Shown here in pieces: positions 1-7,559 of a DNA stretch of 64,000 bases (its first letter is position 1; every line of letters starts with the position of its first letter). Below the pieces are notes generated by a model that was given only the letters and a program-made list of their open reading frames with translations, had not been told where the DNA came from and did no database searches. The position numbers were made by a program, and so were the translations under genes. This stretch comes from Chloracidobacterium sp. (GTDB taxonomy: Bacteria; Acidobacteriota; Blastocatellia; Pyrinomonadales; Pyrinomonadaceae), in NCBI GenBank assembly GCA_016715795.1, contig JADJXP010000002.1, forward strand, positions 1,426,001 to 1,490,000, in the 5' to 3' direction.

Positions 1-369
1 TCCGGCAAAGCTGTTGCCAAAGGCGACGGCGATCCGCTCGACATCCTTGTTCTTAGCGAACACCATATCCCTCGCGGCGACATCATCCTGAAAGCTCGTC
101 CGATCGGCGGCTTTTGCCTGCTCGATGGCGGTGAAGCTGACGACAAGATAATAGCGGTGCTCAAGGGCGATAAGGTTTACGGCCAATATGCCGAAATGAC
201 GGAGCTGCCCGACGGCATCATGAGCCGCATCGAGCATTACTTCTTGACCTACAAATCCCTGCCCGACGAACCGAACCGCTGCGAGATCGCATATTTTTAT
301 GGGCGAGAGCGTGCTTACGGCATCATCAAGACGGCGATAGACGATTACCATAGTTTGACGGCCAAATAA
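1..369 (+). CDS. ppa: inorganic pyrophosphatase, 3' part
   Basis: Family I soluble inorganic pyrophosphatase, hydrolysing diphosphate to two phosphates in the cytoplasm and so driving biosynthetic reactions forward. The frame is open from base 1, so the N-terminal part lies outside the window; 122 residues are visible. They contain the family signature around DGDPLDILVL, whose aspartates bind the catalytic metals, then ARPIGGF, the conserved DGGEADDKIIAV segment, and the C-terminal HYFLTYK motif. A GTG at 157 is internal and is not the start. The preserved metal-binding aspartates suggest an active enzyme. Confidence 0.93.
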   Translation, partial: SGKAVAKGDGDPLDILVLSEHHIPRGDIILKARPIGGFCLLDGGEADDKIIAVLKGDKVYGQYAEMTELPDGIMSRIEHYFLTYKSLPDEPNRCEIAYFYGRERAYGIIKTAIDDYHSLTAK

Positions 370-377
370 GGGTTCCG

Positions 378-695
378 TCAAAGCAGAGCTAGCTTAAGCG
401 CCCAGGGCAAAGCGTGCTTGGCGACCACAGGTGCATTCTTAAGAGTAAAGATCAGCACCTTTGGCGCGGCTTTTAGCAATACCGCTTTCAGGACCGGTTT
501 GGCGACGTTCTTTGCGACAAACTTCGTCGTCACCCAAGTGGCCTTCGCAGCCGATTTGACGATGATGACTACGGCGTTCTGACCCGTGTTGCGCTCAGCC
601 TTCTTTGACCGAGAACCCTTGTCCTGAGCGTGGAGCGAAACGGCCAACAACAACACCGCGCACAACGGCAGCAACAACCTGAATATTCTGTTCAT
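378..695 (-). CDS. small secreted hypothetical protein
   Basis: A 105-residue protein of unknown function. The frame stays open further upstream, but the ATG at 695 is preferred because it is followed directly by a signal peptide (MNRIFRLLLPLCAVLLLAVS, then a likely cleavage after LHA). The mature part is very basic and rich in Lys, Ala and Val, with repeated KxVAKxVxKxVL-like spacing that could form an amphipathic helix. No Shine-Dalgarno sequence is obvious. It converges with the pyrophosphatase gene with an 8-base gap. A secreted cationic peptide or envelope-binding protein is possible, but this is inference. Confidence 0.5.
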   Translation of the reverse strand: MNRIFRLLLPLCAVLLLAVSLHAQDKGSRSKKAERNTGQNAVVIIVKSAAKATWVTTKFVAKNVAKPVLKAVLLKAAPKVLIFTLKNAPVVAKHALPWALKLALL

Positions 696-935
696 TTTTT
701 CGAGTGACCGGCAGGTAAGATGTGAGGAACATCGCTGTGGGAAGCGACTCTTATCATTATAACCGCTTGAGATTGCGTTTGAGAAGCACTTTTTCAGCGT
801 CCCGTGATCAACCGGCCGTTGAGGAGCAGGGCCGGACAAAGCCGAGGAAACATGAAATAACTCCAGCTTTGCACTACGCGTAGTAGGTTAGGCCCTGCTT
901 GACGTGAAAATAGGTCGAATCGAAGGTAAAATCCG

Positions 936-957
936 TAAAAGCGGCGTCAAGACGCCG
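936..957 (-). terminator. probable intrinsic terminator
   Basis: On the minus strand a perfect 7-bp stem (CGGCGTC, loop TT, GACGCCG) is followed by GCTTTTAC. It lies about 30 bases past the stop of the carboxyltransferase gene. The U-tract is short, so termination may be partial. The rest of 696-989 holds only a 12-base palindrome (ACTACGCGTAGT, 873-884) and no gene that I can support. Confidence 0.45.
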
Positions 958-989
958 GAACGCGGGTCTGCGACATACGCGGTCAGTAT

Positions 990-2645
990 CTAGCTGATGG
1001 GCGGCAAGACAAAGGCACCGATATGCGGCGACGATGTATTTTGGCACGTTTCGAGAGCGAGGATGAGTGCATCGCGGACGTTTTCGGGAATGAGAATGGC
1101 ATCGACGAGGCCGCGGGCGGCGGCGTGTTTCGCGTCGAGTTCGCGGTCGTAAGTATCACGGACCTTTTGCATCTCGGCCTTGAGGGCATCGTCGGGTTCC
1201 TGGCCCGAGGCTTTTAGTTTATCGAGCTGCGTGCCAAAAATCGCCTGCACTGCGCTGTCGCCTTCCATCACGCCCATGCGGCCGGTCGGCAGCGAGAAGA
1301 TGAAGTCGGGATCGAATCCCTGCCCCGCCATTGCGTAGTAGCCCGCACCGCTGGCGTGGTTGATGGTAAGGACGAGTTTTGGGACCTTGGCAGTTGCCAT
1401 CGCTTCGACAAACCTCGCTCCCGCGCGGATGATGCCGCTATGCTCGGCGTCGGCCCCGACCATGAAGCCGGAGACGTCCTGAACAAAGAGCAGCGGCGTG
1501 TCGTGACGGTCGCAGTTTTCGATGAAATAGGCGGTCTTCTCGGCGGATTCGGTGTAAACGATCCCGCCAAAACGCGGTCCGTTCTTGCCCTTTGACATCG
1601 CACGCGAGTTTGCGATCACCCCGACCAGATGCCCGCCGATTCGCGCCGTGCCGCAGATCATTTCCTTGGCAAAGTCCGTCTGGAATTCGTCGATTGGACC
1701 GTCGAGGAATGTATTCAATACCGCGTGCATGTCATACGGTGCTCGATGGTCGGAGGGAAGGAGATCGTAGAGTGCCGAAGGAGCGCGGACACTCTTTTCC
1801 GCGCGAGCGTCGCTTTTACGCTCGGTTGCTTTCTCGGCGGAGGAACCGCCGATGCGGACAGGAGTGTCTGCACTCCGAACTGGCAGTTCTGTGACAAGTT
1901 GCCGTATCTTCTCGATGCACTCTTTGTCGTCTTTCGTGCGATAGTGCGCGACGCCGGAGATCGAGTTGTGCGTCATTGCGCCACCCAGTGTTTCGTTGTC
2001 GATGGTCTGGCCCGTGGCGCCTTTGACGAGGTTTGCCCCGCCGAGGCCCATAAAGCTCGTGCCCTCGACCATCAGGATCACGTCGCTGAGCGCGGGCAGG
2101 TACGCGCCGCCGGCGACGCACATTCCCATAACGGCGGCGATCTGCGGGACTTTAAGGTAATGCCGCATGATCGAGTTGTAATAAAAGATTCGAGCGGCAC
2201 CGTATTGCCCCGGGAACACGCCGCCCTGATATGGCAGGTTAACGCCTGCAGAATCAACGAGATACACGATGGGCACGCGATTACGCATCGCGATCTCCTG
2301 TGCCCTGAGGATCTTCTTGATCGTCTCGGGATACCACGCGCCTGCCTTAATGGTGGCGTCGTTGGCGACGATGACACATTCGCGGCCTTCGACCTTGCCA
2401 ACGACGGTGACCACCGCGGCGGCCGGAGCCTGGCCGTCGTATTCGTCATAAGCGACGAGCAGGCCGATCTCCTGGCTATAAGTATCGGTATCGAGCAGCA
2501 GGGCTATCCGCTCGCGGGCGCTTAGCTTGCCCTGCTTGTGAATCTTCGCGACCTTGTCCGGCCCGCCGCCAAGTTTTAAGGTTTTCTCGAGGCGGAGGTA
2601 ATCGTCTGTAAGTGAGCGCAAACGCGGGGCGTCAGATTTTGTCAT
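990..2645 (-). CDS. acyl-CoA carboxylase carboxyltransferase subunit
   Basis: Biotin-dependent acyl-CoA carboxylase beta (carboxyltransferase) subunit, closest in motif pattern to methylcrotonyl- or propionyl-CoA carboxylase. It moves the carboxyl group from carboxybiotin to an acyl-CoA in branched amino acid or odd-chain catabolism. The N-terminal crotonase-like half includes LSARERIALLLD, VDSAGVNLPYQ and MGLGGANLVKGATGQ. The C-terminal half includes GGIVYTESAEKTAYFIENCD, VQDVSGFMVG and ASGAGYYAMAGQGFDPDFIF. Residues about 257-289 are not family sequence: they are translated from an inverted-repeat element inserted in frame (see 1780-1876), which accounts for part of the 551-residue length. 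The start ATG overlaps the stop of the upstream protease gene (ATGA). No biotin carboxylase gene is nearby, so the partner must be elsewhere. Substrate specificity cannot be decided here. Confidence 0.92.
   Translation of the reverse strand: MTKSDAPRLRSLTDDYLRLEKTLKLGGGPDKVAKIHKQGKLSARERIALLLDTDTYSQEIGLLVAYDEYDGQAPAAAVVTVVGKVEGRECVIVANDATIKAGAWYPETIKKILRAQEIAMRNRVPIVYLVDSAGVNLPYQGGVFPGQYGAARIFYYNSIMRHYLKVPQIAAVMGMCVAGGAYLPALSDVILMVEGTSFMGLGGANLVKGATGQTIDNETLGGAMTHNSISGVAHYRTKDDKECIEKIRQLVTELPVRSADTPVRIGGSSAEKATERKSDARAEKSVRAPSALYDLLPSDHRAPYDMHAVLNTFLDGPIDEFQTDFAKEMICGTARIGGHLVGVIANSRAMSKGKNGPRFGGIVYTESAEKTAYFIENCDRHDTPLLFVQDVSGFMVGADAEHSGIIRAGARFVEAMATAKVPKLVLTINHASGAGYYAMAGQGFDPDFIFSLPTGRMGVMEGDSAVQAIFGTQLDKLKASGQEPDDALKAEMQKVRDTYDRELDAKHAAARGLVDAILIPENVRDALILALETCQNTSSPHIGAFVLPPIS
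1780..1876. repeat. in-frame inverted-repeat element (family C)
   Basis: A 97-base element with 23-base inverted arms at 1780-1802 and 1854-1876 that match at 19 of 23 positions; the shared core is GGAGYGCRGACACTC. Between the arms lie two more short hairpins: CGAGCG/CGCTCG at 1804-1824 and CGGCGG/CCGCCG at 1835-1851. It sits within the carboxyltransferase gene without breaking the frame and encodes a low-complexity, charged segment. A single related arm occurs at 48383-48403 in the macroglobulin gene. Confidence 0.75.
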
Positions 2646-4117
2646 CTAATAGAAATATTCGCCGAGCTCGTATCGCCAACGTTCGGATTATCATGGCTCG
2701 TGATGCGGAGGCGGGCCTGTTTTGTAACACGCGGCCCAAATGAGAAATACTCCTGATTGTCGTTGGGCGTCCGATTGAAGAGAGTTCGCCATGTCGTGCC
2801 GCCGTCGTGTGACAGTTCGATGCGAACGTCGCCAGAGACATTATTGCTCGTCCATATCATGCTCAGGTGGATGTTGCGCGGCACGATCTCGTTACCGTTG
2901 TAGTTCCCTAACGTGATGCTCTGGCCACTGTAACGATAGTTCGCGATCCAGTCAGCAGTGTTGTTTAGCGAACGTGCATTATCGCGGGCGTTCTCAACAC
3001 CGGTCGGAGCGCTGTTATAGATCACGTCCGGATTCGAGAAGTGCGGCGCGCGCGGACAGCCCGCCGTGCAGGGATCTGTATAGGACATTACGGTACGAAA
3101 ACTGCCATTCAGATAATGGCCGAAGCTGTAAGGATAAGTCGCCGTGCCCCCGTTTTCAGGATTATGGTGGCTACCCATGTTGTGACCGAGTTCGTGAGCG
3201 AGGGTCAAGTTGCCGACCGCGCAGGTTCGCGCAGTCACAGTGAAGCCGTTGTTCGGGTTGCCTCCGGGCGGGCCCATTAGATATCCGATGCCGCACGCCG
3301 CGGTCGAATTGGTCAGCATCGCCACGAGGTCTGCCCTCAGTTCGTCGCGGCGCATGTTCGCTGCGGTGTCAGCCCTGAGGTTTGACAGCTCCGTGTTGAA
3401 GCTCCCTGTCTCGACCATCGCCGTGAACTCTGCCCGGACCAGCCGCACGCGCTGGCGGATCTTACTATTAATGTACGCGGTATTCGTCGCATCGACCGCC
3501 TGCTGAGCGATCGTTTGGGCCTGCGTATCGCCGCCAGCAGATGTCCGGACAGCGGCCGTATATAGGACCAGCACGTCTATGCGATCGCCTGAATCGACCT
3601 CGGCGCCGGCCGTTCGCTGTTCAACGCCAACATCACCCTTTACCTCACCGCCGCACGGCGGAAAGAGCGTCTGATCAAGCTCGACGAGATAATGTTTGTC
3701 GCCTCGCGGCACGATCTCATACACAGCGTAGGGCGAGTAAATAATCCCCGAGAAGCTTTCCGATTTCTGCGTGATCACAACATCGCCAGAGAAGCTGCCG
3801 TCGGTAATCTTGCCGCGCCACGTCAGGTCACGAGCGGACCGGATCTCGAGGCCCTCAGCCGCAATGCGACGTGCCGTGAACGACCTGCTATCAAACAAGT
3901 CGAGCGTAATGCTCTCGCTGCCCCGCAGCAGATCACCATCGATCCGAATGGCGCTCTCGCGGATCGAGGCAATAGATGATCGTTCCGCCGCCGCACGCGT
4001 CGAGGGCGTATCGAGCAATGTGAACAGTCGTCCATCGCGAGCCTCGGCACCTGACGGCATGAGTAGTGCCGCAGTAAGTAACATAAGAAACGCAAAATAT
4101 CTCATATCACTTTTCAT
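2642..4117 (-). CDS. secreted reprolysin-like zinc metalloprotease
   Basis: A 491-residue exported metzincin-type metallopeptidase. An N-terminal signal peptide (FAFLMLLTAALLMPSGAEA) is followed by a propeptide-like region of about 180 residues, then the catalytic domain beginning near DRIDVLVLYT. The zinc site is HELGHNMGSHHN, matching HExxHxxGxxH, with a downstream Met-turn in FRTVMSYTD. The last 90 or so residues resemble a beta-sandwich (RIELSHDGGTTWRTL). The start at 4117 overlaps the upstream gene by 11 bases; ATG 4105 is an alternative that leaves a cleaner signal peptide. The stop overlaps the carboxylase start by 4 bases, so the two are probably cotranslated although their functions look unrelated. 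Substrate unknown. Confidence 0.88.
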   Translation of the reverse strand: MKSDMRYFAFLMLLTAALLMPSGAEARDGRLFTLLDTPSTRAAAERSSIASIRESAIRIDGDLLRGSESITLDLFDSRSFTARRIAAEGLEIRSARDLTWRGKITDGSFSGDVVITQKSESFSGIIYSPYAVYEIVPRGDKHYLVELDQTLFPPCGGEVKGDVGVEQRTAGAEVDSGDRIDVLVLYTAAVRTSAGGDTQAQTIAQQAVDATNTAYINSKIRQRVRLVRAEFTAMVETGSFNTELSNLRADTAANMRRDELRADLVAMLTNSTAACGIGYLMGPPGGNPNNGFTVTARTCAVGNLTLAHELGHNMGSHHNPENGGTATYPYSFGHYLNGSFRTVMSYTDPCTAGCPRAPHFSNPDVIYNSAPTGVENARDNARSLNNTADWIANYRYSGQSITLGNYNGNEIVPRNIHLSMIWTSNNVSGDVRIELSHDGGTTWRTLFNRTPNDNQEYFSFGPRVTKQARLRITSHDNPNVGDTSSANISIR

Positions 4118-5486
4118 TGATTATAAATGTCGGCACCATGCCGCCACCGGATGAAACGTTGGCGAGTTCGGTCGATGACAGCCGCGTAAATGCCGAGCCG
4201 ACCTTGCCGAGGAACAACAACGGATCGAGATCCACGAGCTGCTCGACCATCTGCCAGCCACCATCGTCGGTGAGCATCGGGAACATCTCCTTAGCGGTCT
4301 TAACCCTCTCTTGCACCAAGTAATCACCATCGCTGAGGGCTACCGCGATCGCGTCGTCCCATTCGGACTGGCTTGAGTTCCAGCCGATATAAATGCCATG
4401 GCCTCCGTAGTCGTCGTTCGGTTTAAGGACTAGTTTTTGTGAATTTGCTCGCGTCCACTCAACAAGATCGATCGTGTCGCCGCGATTAACGGTCTTTTCG
4501 CCGCGAAACACCCGTGTCCACGGAACATGTGCCTTAATGGCATCCAATTCGGCAGCGGTGAACAGATGCGAATAACGTTCGTTCGTCAGCACCGCAAAGA
4601 TCGCTTTCTTATGCACCAGTTTGCTGCGAAAGCTATTGACCATGCAGACGTGACCCGCTCGGTAAGCGTTCAACAAATCGGGATTCCCGTCCATTATCGG
4701 CAGATATTCATTGACGAGCAGACGCTTGTAAACGATATCGATCACCCGGCCATCGTTGGTCAGCCAAGTGTCGTCATATTCGAGTTCATCGGGCGAACAA
4801 ATGACCGACGGATAGCCTTGCGATTCGAAATACTCAGCAAACAGCTCAAATTCCTTCTGCGTCGGCAGATCCTTGAGGTCGACGATAGCTATCGTCGGCG
4901 CCCGCTCAGGGGTACGGCCAAGAAACTCCTCGTAGCACGCCAGGAGCACGTCCAGCATTTTTGCCCGTCCATCATGCCCCGAAAATGCGAAGCGCTCGCC
5001 GAATCGCTTCATTATCGGCAGCGACCTGAATATCTCCGAGGCCGAGTCGGCGTAGGCAATACCCGCGGGTGATTCACCGTTCAATTCGACATAGCTGTAA
5101 GCCTCATCTGTCAGGAACGAGTCGAGTCGTGAAGTCGGAGAGACGTGCGCGTACCCCGGATCGATCTTCACCAGATCGCGTTCGGTTGCGGTAACGCCCA
5201 ATTCGTCAAGTAAAGCGTCATCCTCAACGGCGGCGTCCTTAACCTTTTGGAGAGCATCAAATACGGTTTCGCACGTCCGGCTTACACGTTCCCAATCGTC
5301 CCGAGAAACAAAATGAGGCCTGAGGTATGGCGTGAGGCGGCGGCCGCCGAAGATCAGCTTCGTCCTGTCAAGTTCCGCGTCGAGCAACTGAAGAGACGAC
5401 TCGGCGAGGTCGGCGTCATCTAAAAGTTCGTGGTAGTGATCGACGGCGGCTTTTAACATAGAAAGACGCAGGCGAGATAACCGCAT
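4107..5486 (-). CDS. ATP-grasp-like protein (possibly circularly permuted)
   Basis: A 459-residue cytoplasmic protein that resembles circularly permuted ATP-grasp or glutathionylspermidine synthase-like enzymes. Supporting segments are YVELNGESPAGIAYAD, VLKPNDDYGGHGIYIGW (a lysine plus glycine-rich ATP loop), DYLVQERVKT and the ending SSGGGMVPTFII, which are arranged as in that family. The predicted chemistry is ATP-dependent ligation of a carboxylate to an amine, but the substrate cannot be read from sequence. It follows the EVE gene by 5 bases and overlaps the protease gene, forming a compact minus-strand group. An internal ATG at 5459 is an alternative start. The second ATP-grasp protein of the window (56789-57745) is a different subfamily. 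Confidence 0.65.
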   Translation of the reverse strand: MRLSRLRLSMLKAAVDHYHELLDDADLAESSLQLLDAELDRTKLIFGGRRLTPYLRPHFVSRDDWERVSRTCETVFDALQKVKDAAVEDDALLDELGVTATERDLVKIDPGYAHVSPTSRLDSFLTDEAYSYVELNGESPAGIAYADSASEIFRSLPIMKRFGERFAFSGHDGRAKMLDVLLACYEEFLGRTPERAPTIAIVDLKDLPTQKEFELFAEYFESQGYPSVICSPDELEYDDTWLTNDGRVIDIVYKRLLVNEYLPIMDGNPDLLNAYRAGHVCMVNSFRSKLVHKKAIFAVLTNERYSHLFTAAELDAIKAHVPWTRVFRGEKTVNRGDTIDLVEWTRANSQKLVLKPNDDYGGHGIYIGWNSSQSEWDDAIAVALSDGDYLVQERVKTAKEMFPMLTDDGGWQMVEQLVDLDPLLFLGKVGSAFTRLSSTELANVSSGGGMVPTFIINEK

Positions 5487-5491
5487 CCCGG

Positions 5492-5890
5492 CTACTTCGA
5501 CATGCTCAGGATCTCTTCAAACTCGTCCCTGGTCAGCGGCATCACCGAGAATCGTGGCTGACGGACGAGGTAGATGTTTGCGAGGGCTTTGTTGCCCTTG
5601 ATAGCTTCGAGCGTGACCGGCTTCTTTAGTGGCTTCTCGGGCGTCAATTCGACGGCGTGCCACGCAGTGTCGGTCGGGTCGGGAAAGGCCTCTTTCGTCA
5701 CCTTCGCAATGCCCACGACCTCTTTGCCGACGACCGAGTGATAAAAATATACCTTGTCGCCGTTCTTCATATCACGCAAGAAATTTCGAGCCTTAAAGTT
5801 CCTGACGCCGGTCCAGTCGGTCTTGCCTTCTTTAACAAAGTCGTCCCACGAATACGCGGTAGGCTCCTGTTTCACCATCCAGTAGTTCAT
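5492..5890 (-). CDS. EVE domain protein
   Basis: A 132-residue EVE-domain protein (PUA/YTH-like fold). Family members bind modified bases in nucleic acid and are often found near RNA or DNA modification systems. Visible hallmarks are the opening MNYWMVKQEP, the TDWTGVRNFKARNFLRDMK segment, KVYFYHSV and the final PRFSVMPLTRDEFEEIL. The ATG at 5890 is chosen over an upstream in-frame start because the conserved domain begins at this methionine. It is probably the first gene of the minus-strand group running down to the carboxylase. Its ligand is unknown. Confidence 0.9.
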   Translation of the reverse strand: MNYWMVKQEPTAYSWDDFVKEGKTDWTGVRNFKARNFLRDMKNGDKVYFYHSVVGKEVVGIAKVTKEAFPDPTDTAWHAVELTPEKPLKKPVTLEAIKGNKALANIYLVRQPRFSVMPLTRDEFEEILSMSK

Positions 5891-5975
5891 AAGATTCGGT
5901 TGGCCTCGAAAGGGCGCAAAATGCACAAAAGAGTTCTATGTTTTGTGTCTCTTACGCATTTTTGCGGCAATTTTT

Positions 5976-6560
5976 CTATTTCTTCGCTGCCGCTGCCTTT
6001 TTGTTCAGCCACTTCGCCCAGCGTTCTAATATCGGCCTAAAAGGTTTGAACAACTTCGCCCGCCAGCTTCCCTCAGCCTGTTTCTCGCTCCATAGCTTCA
6101 GGTTCTTTTCGGCATATTGGCGTATCTGCGGTTCGAGGCTGCCTTTCTTGACTGAGTGGCGAAGCGTCAGATAGTAATGCTGGCCGGCAAGCGAAAATAT
6201 CAGGCCGGCGAGGTTGCCTTTGAAGGAGCTTTTCGCCATGAACCGCTTAAAGAAGCCTTCAGTTGGCTGCAGAAGCGCTCCCATCGACATCTCAAACCAC
6301 GGGGCGCTGTTCTGCATTCGCGGGTGATACAGTCCGGGCAGGTCGCCCTTGATCGGAACATCGAGGTTCTTTAGCCTCGGGTCGTTTATGTAATCGACAA
6401 GCTTGATGCGCTCGACGCCACGGATCTGCTCGATCGGCAAAAAGTCGAGTGCCTTCTCGATACTCGCCTCATGATCTTTTGGCAACGCAAACGACGCAGT
6501 GTTCTCGATGCGAATTTTGCTAACTTTCGCGGCCTTTTGGCCGGCGGTCTCTATGGGCAT
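5976..6560 (-). CDS. conserved-looking hypothetical protein
   Basis: A 194-residue protein that I do not recognise. It starts at ATG 6560 (MPIETAGQKAAKV), after which the sequence reads as coding; the open frame upstream of that point translates a palindromic repeat and is unlikely to be protein. It is rich in basic residues, with an aromatic stretch GLIFSLAGQHYYLTLRH near residue 125 and a Lys/Ala-rich C-terminus (NKKAAAAKK). It has no signal peptide or convincing membrane span. It is transcribed away from lpxC. Confidence 0.6.
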   Translation of the reverse strand: MPIETAGQKAAKVSKIRIENTASFALPKDHEASIEKALDFLPIEQIRGVERIKLVDYINDPRLKNLDVPIKGDLPGLYHPRMQNSAPWFEMSMGALLQPTEGFFKRFMAKSSFKGNLAGLIFSLAGQHYYLTLRHSVKKGSLEPQIRQYAEKNLKLWSEKQAEGSWRAKLFKPFRPILERWAKWLNKKAAAAKK

Positions 6561-6613
6561 AACTTGGTGTAGATTGTAATTGGTTAGCCGGTAATAGTAA
6601 ATCGCGCCACAGC

Positions 6614-6628
6614 GCGTGGCGGCCACGC
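6614..6628. repeat. short palindrome in lpxC upstream region
   Basis: GCGTGGC-G-GCCACGC is a 7-bp inverted repeat within a longer pairing-rich stretch (6604-6628, where CGCCAC can also pair with GTGGCG). It lies in the 153-base gap between two divergent genes. It could be a fragment of a dispersed repeat or a regulatory hairpin. Confidence 0.4.
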
Positions 6629-6713
6629 CACAAAACGATAGGAGATTCATGTCACCTAGAACCGTTTTGTCGCCTTTTCACGATGGCACGCCGATTGATT
6701 AGGGTATACTCGA

Positions 6714-7559
6714 ATGGCAAACCAAACGACTCTCTCAAGATCGATCAGTGTCTCAGGCGTCGGGCTCCACACAGGTGTCGATGTGAATATGACGCTGCGG
6801 GGAGCGCCGGAGAATACGGGCTACATCTTTGTCCGCACGGATCTCGATAATTTTGAGATACCGGCGTCGGTCGAATACATATCACACTGTGCGTATGCGA
6901 CCACGCTAATGCGACGAGGCGTGGTGCTTTCGACGTGCGAGCACCTCCTGTCTGCCCTCCGTGGCACCGGTATTGACAATTGCTTTATTGAGATCGACAA
7001 CATCGAGATCCCGATCCTCGACGGTTCGAGCGAGGCCTTCGTCGATCTCATCGAGAGCGCGGGTACGCTCGAACAGGATTCGCCCAGACACACGCTGAAG
7101 ATAATGGAGCGAGTCGAGATCGATCAGGGTGGCCGCCGAATGTCGGTCGAACCGGCAGAGCGATTTGAGATCGAATGTTTGATCGATTTTCCTCATCCGT
7201 TCATTAACAGACAGTCTCTCACTTTCACGTTGGACAACGGCTCGTTTGGCCGCGAGATCGCCTCCGCACGCACATTCGGCTTTACCCATGAGATCGAGAC
7301 GTTGCGCAAGGCTAATCTCGCTCAAGGCGGCTCACTCGACAACGCCATTGTGCTCACGGAACAGGGTATGCTCAACGAAACACCGCTCCGTTTCACCGAC
7401 GAGTTCGTCCGCCACAAGATACTCGACATCATCGGCGACCTCGCGCTGCTCGGAATGCCCGTCCAAGGCAAATTCACCGCCGAAAAGAGCGGGCATTCGA
7501 TACATGCACAGCTTATGAGCAAACTGCTGAGAACCAATGGTGCTTGGTCGGTTATCTAG
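6714..7559 (+). CDS. lpxC: UDP-3-O-acyl-N-acetylglucosamine deacetylase
   Basis: LpxC catalyses the first committed step of lipid A synthesis, zinc-dependent deacetylation of UDP-3-O-acyl-GlcNAc in the cytoplasm. The 281-residue length is near the family norm. The zinc ligands fit H77 (CEHLLSAL), H234 and D238 (RHKILDIIGD), and the catalytic histidine fits H261 (KSGHSIHAQL). The opening SGVGLHTG is the usual N-terminal signature. There is no clear Shine-Dalgarno sequence, but the ATG matches the conserved N-terminus. Its presence argues for a lipopolysaccharide outer membrane. It ends tail-to-tail with gnd, the two stop codons sharing one CTAG. Confidence 0.97.
   Translation: MANQTTLSRSISVSGVGLHTGVDVNMTLRGAPENTGYIFVRTDLDNFEIPASVEYISHCAYATTLMRRGVVLSTCEHLLSALRGTGIDNCFIEIDNIEIPILDGSSEAFVDLIESAGTLEQDSPRHTLKIMERVEIDQGGRRMSVEPAERFEIECLIDFPHPFINRQSLTFTLDNGSFGREIASARTFGFTHEIETLRKANLAQGGSLDNAIVLTEQGMLNETPLRFTDEFVRHKILDIIGDLALLGMPVQGKFTAEKSGHSIHAQLMSKLLRTNGAWSVI

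Noticed and set aside
1629..2525. Long open frame of nearly 300 codons antisense to the carboxyltransferase
   Set aside because: It mirrors a strongly supported conserved gene; high G+C codon use often leaves antisense frames open.
6705..6710. TATACT just upstream of lpxC as its -10 box
   Set aside because: It ends only 3 bases before the ATG, too close even for a leaderless start, and lacks a -35 partner.
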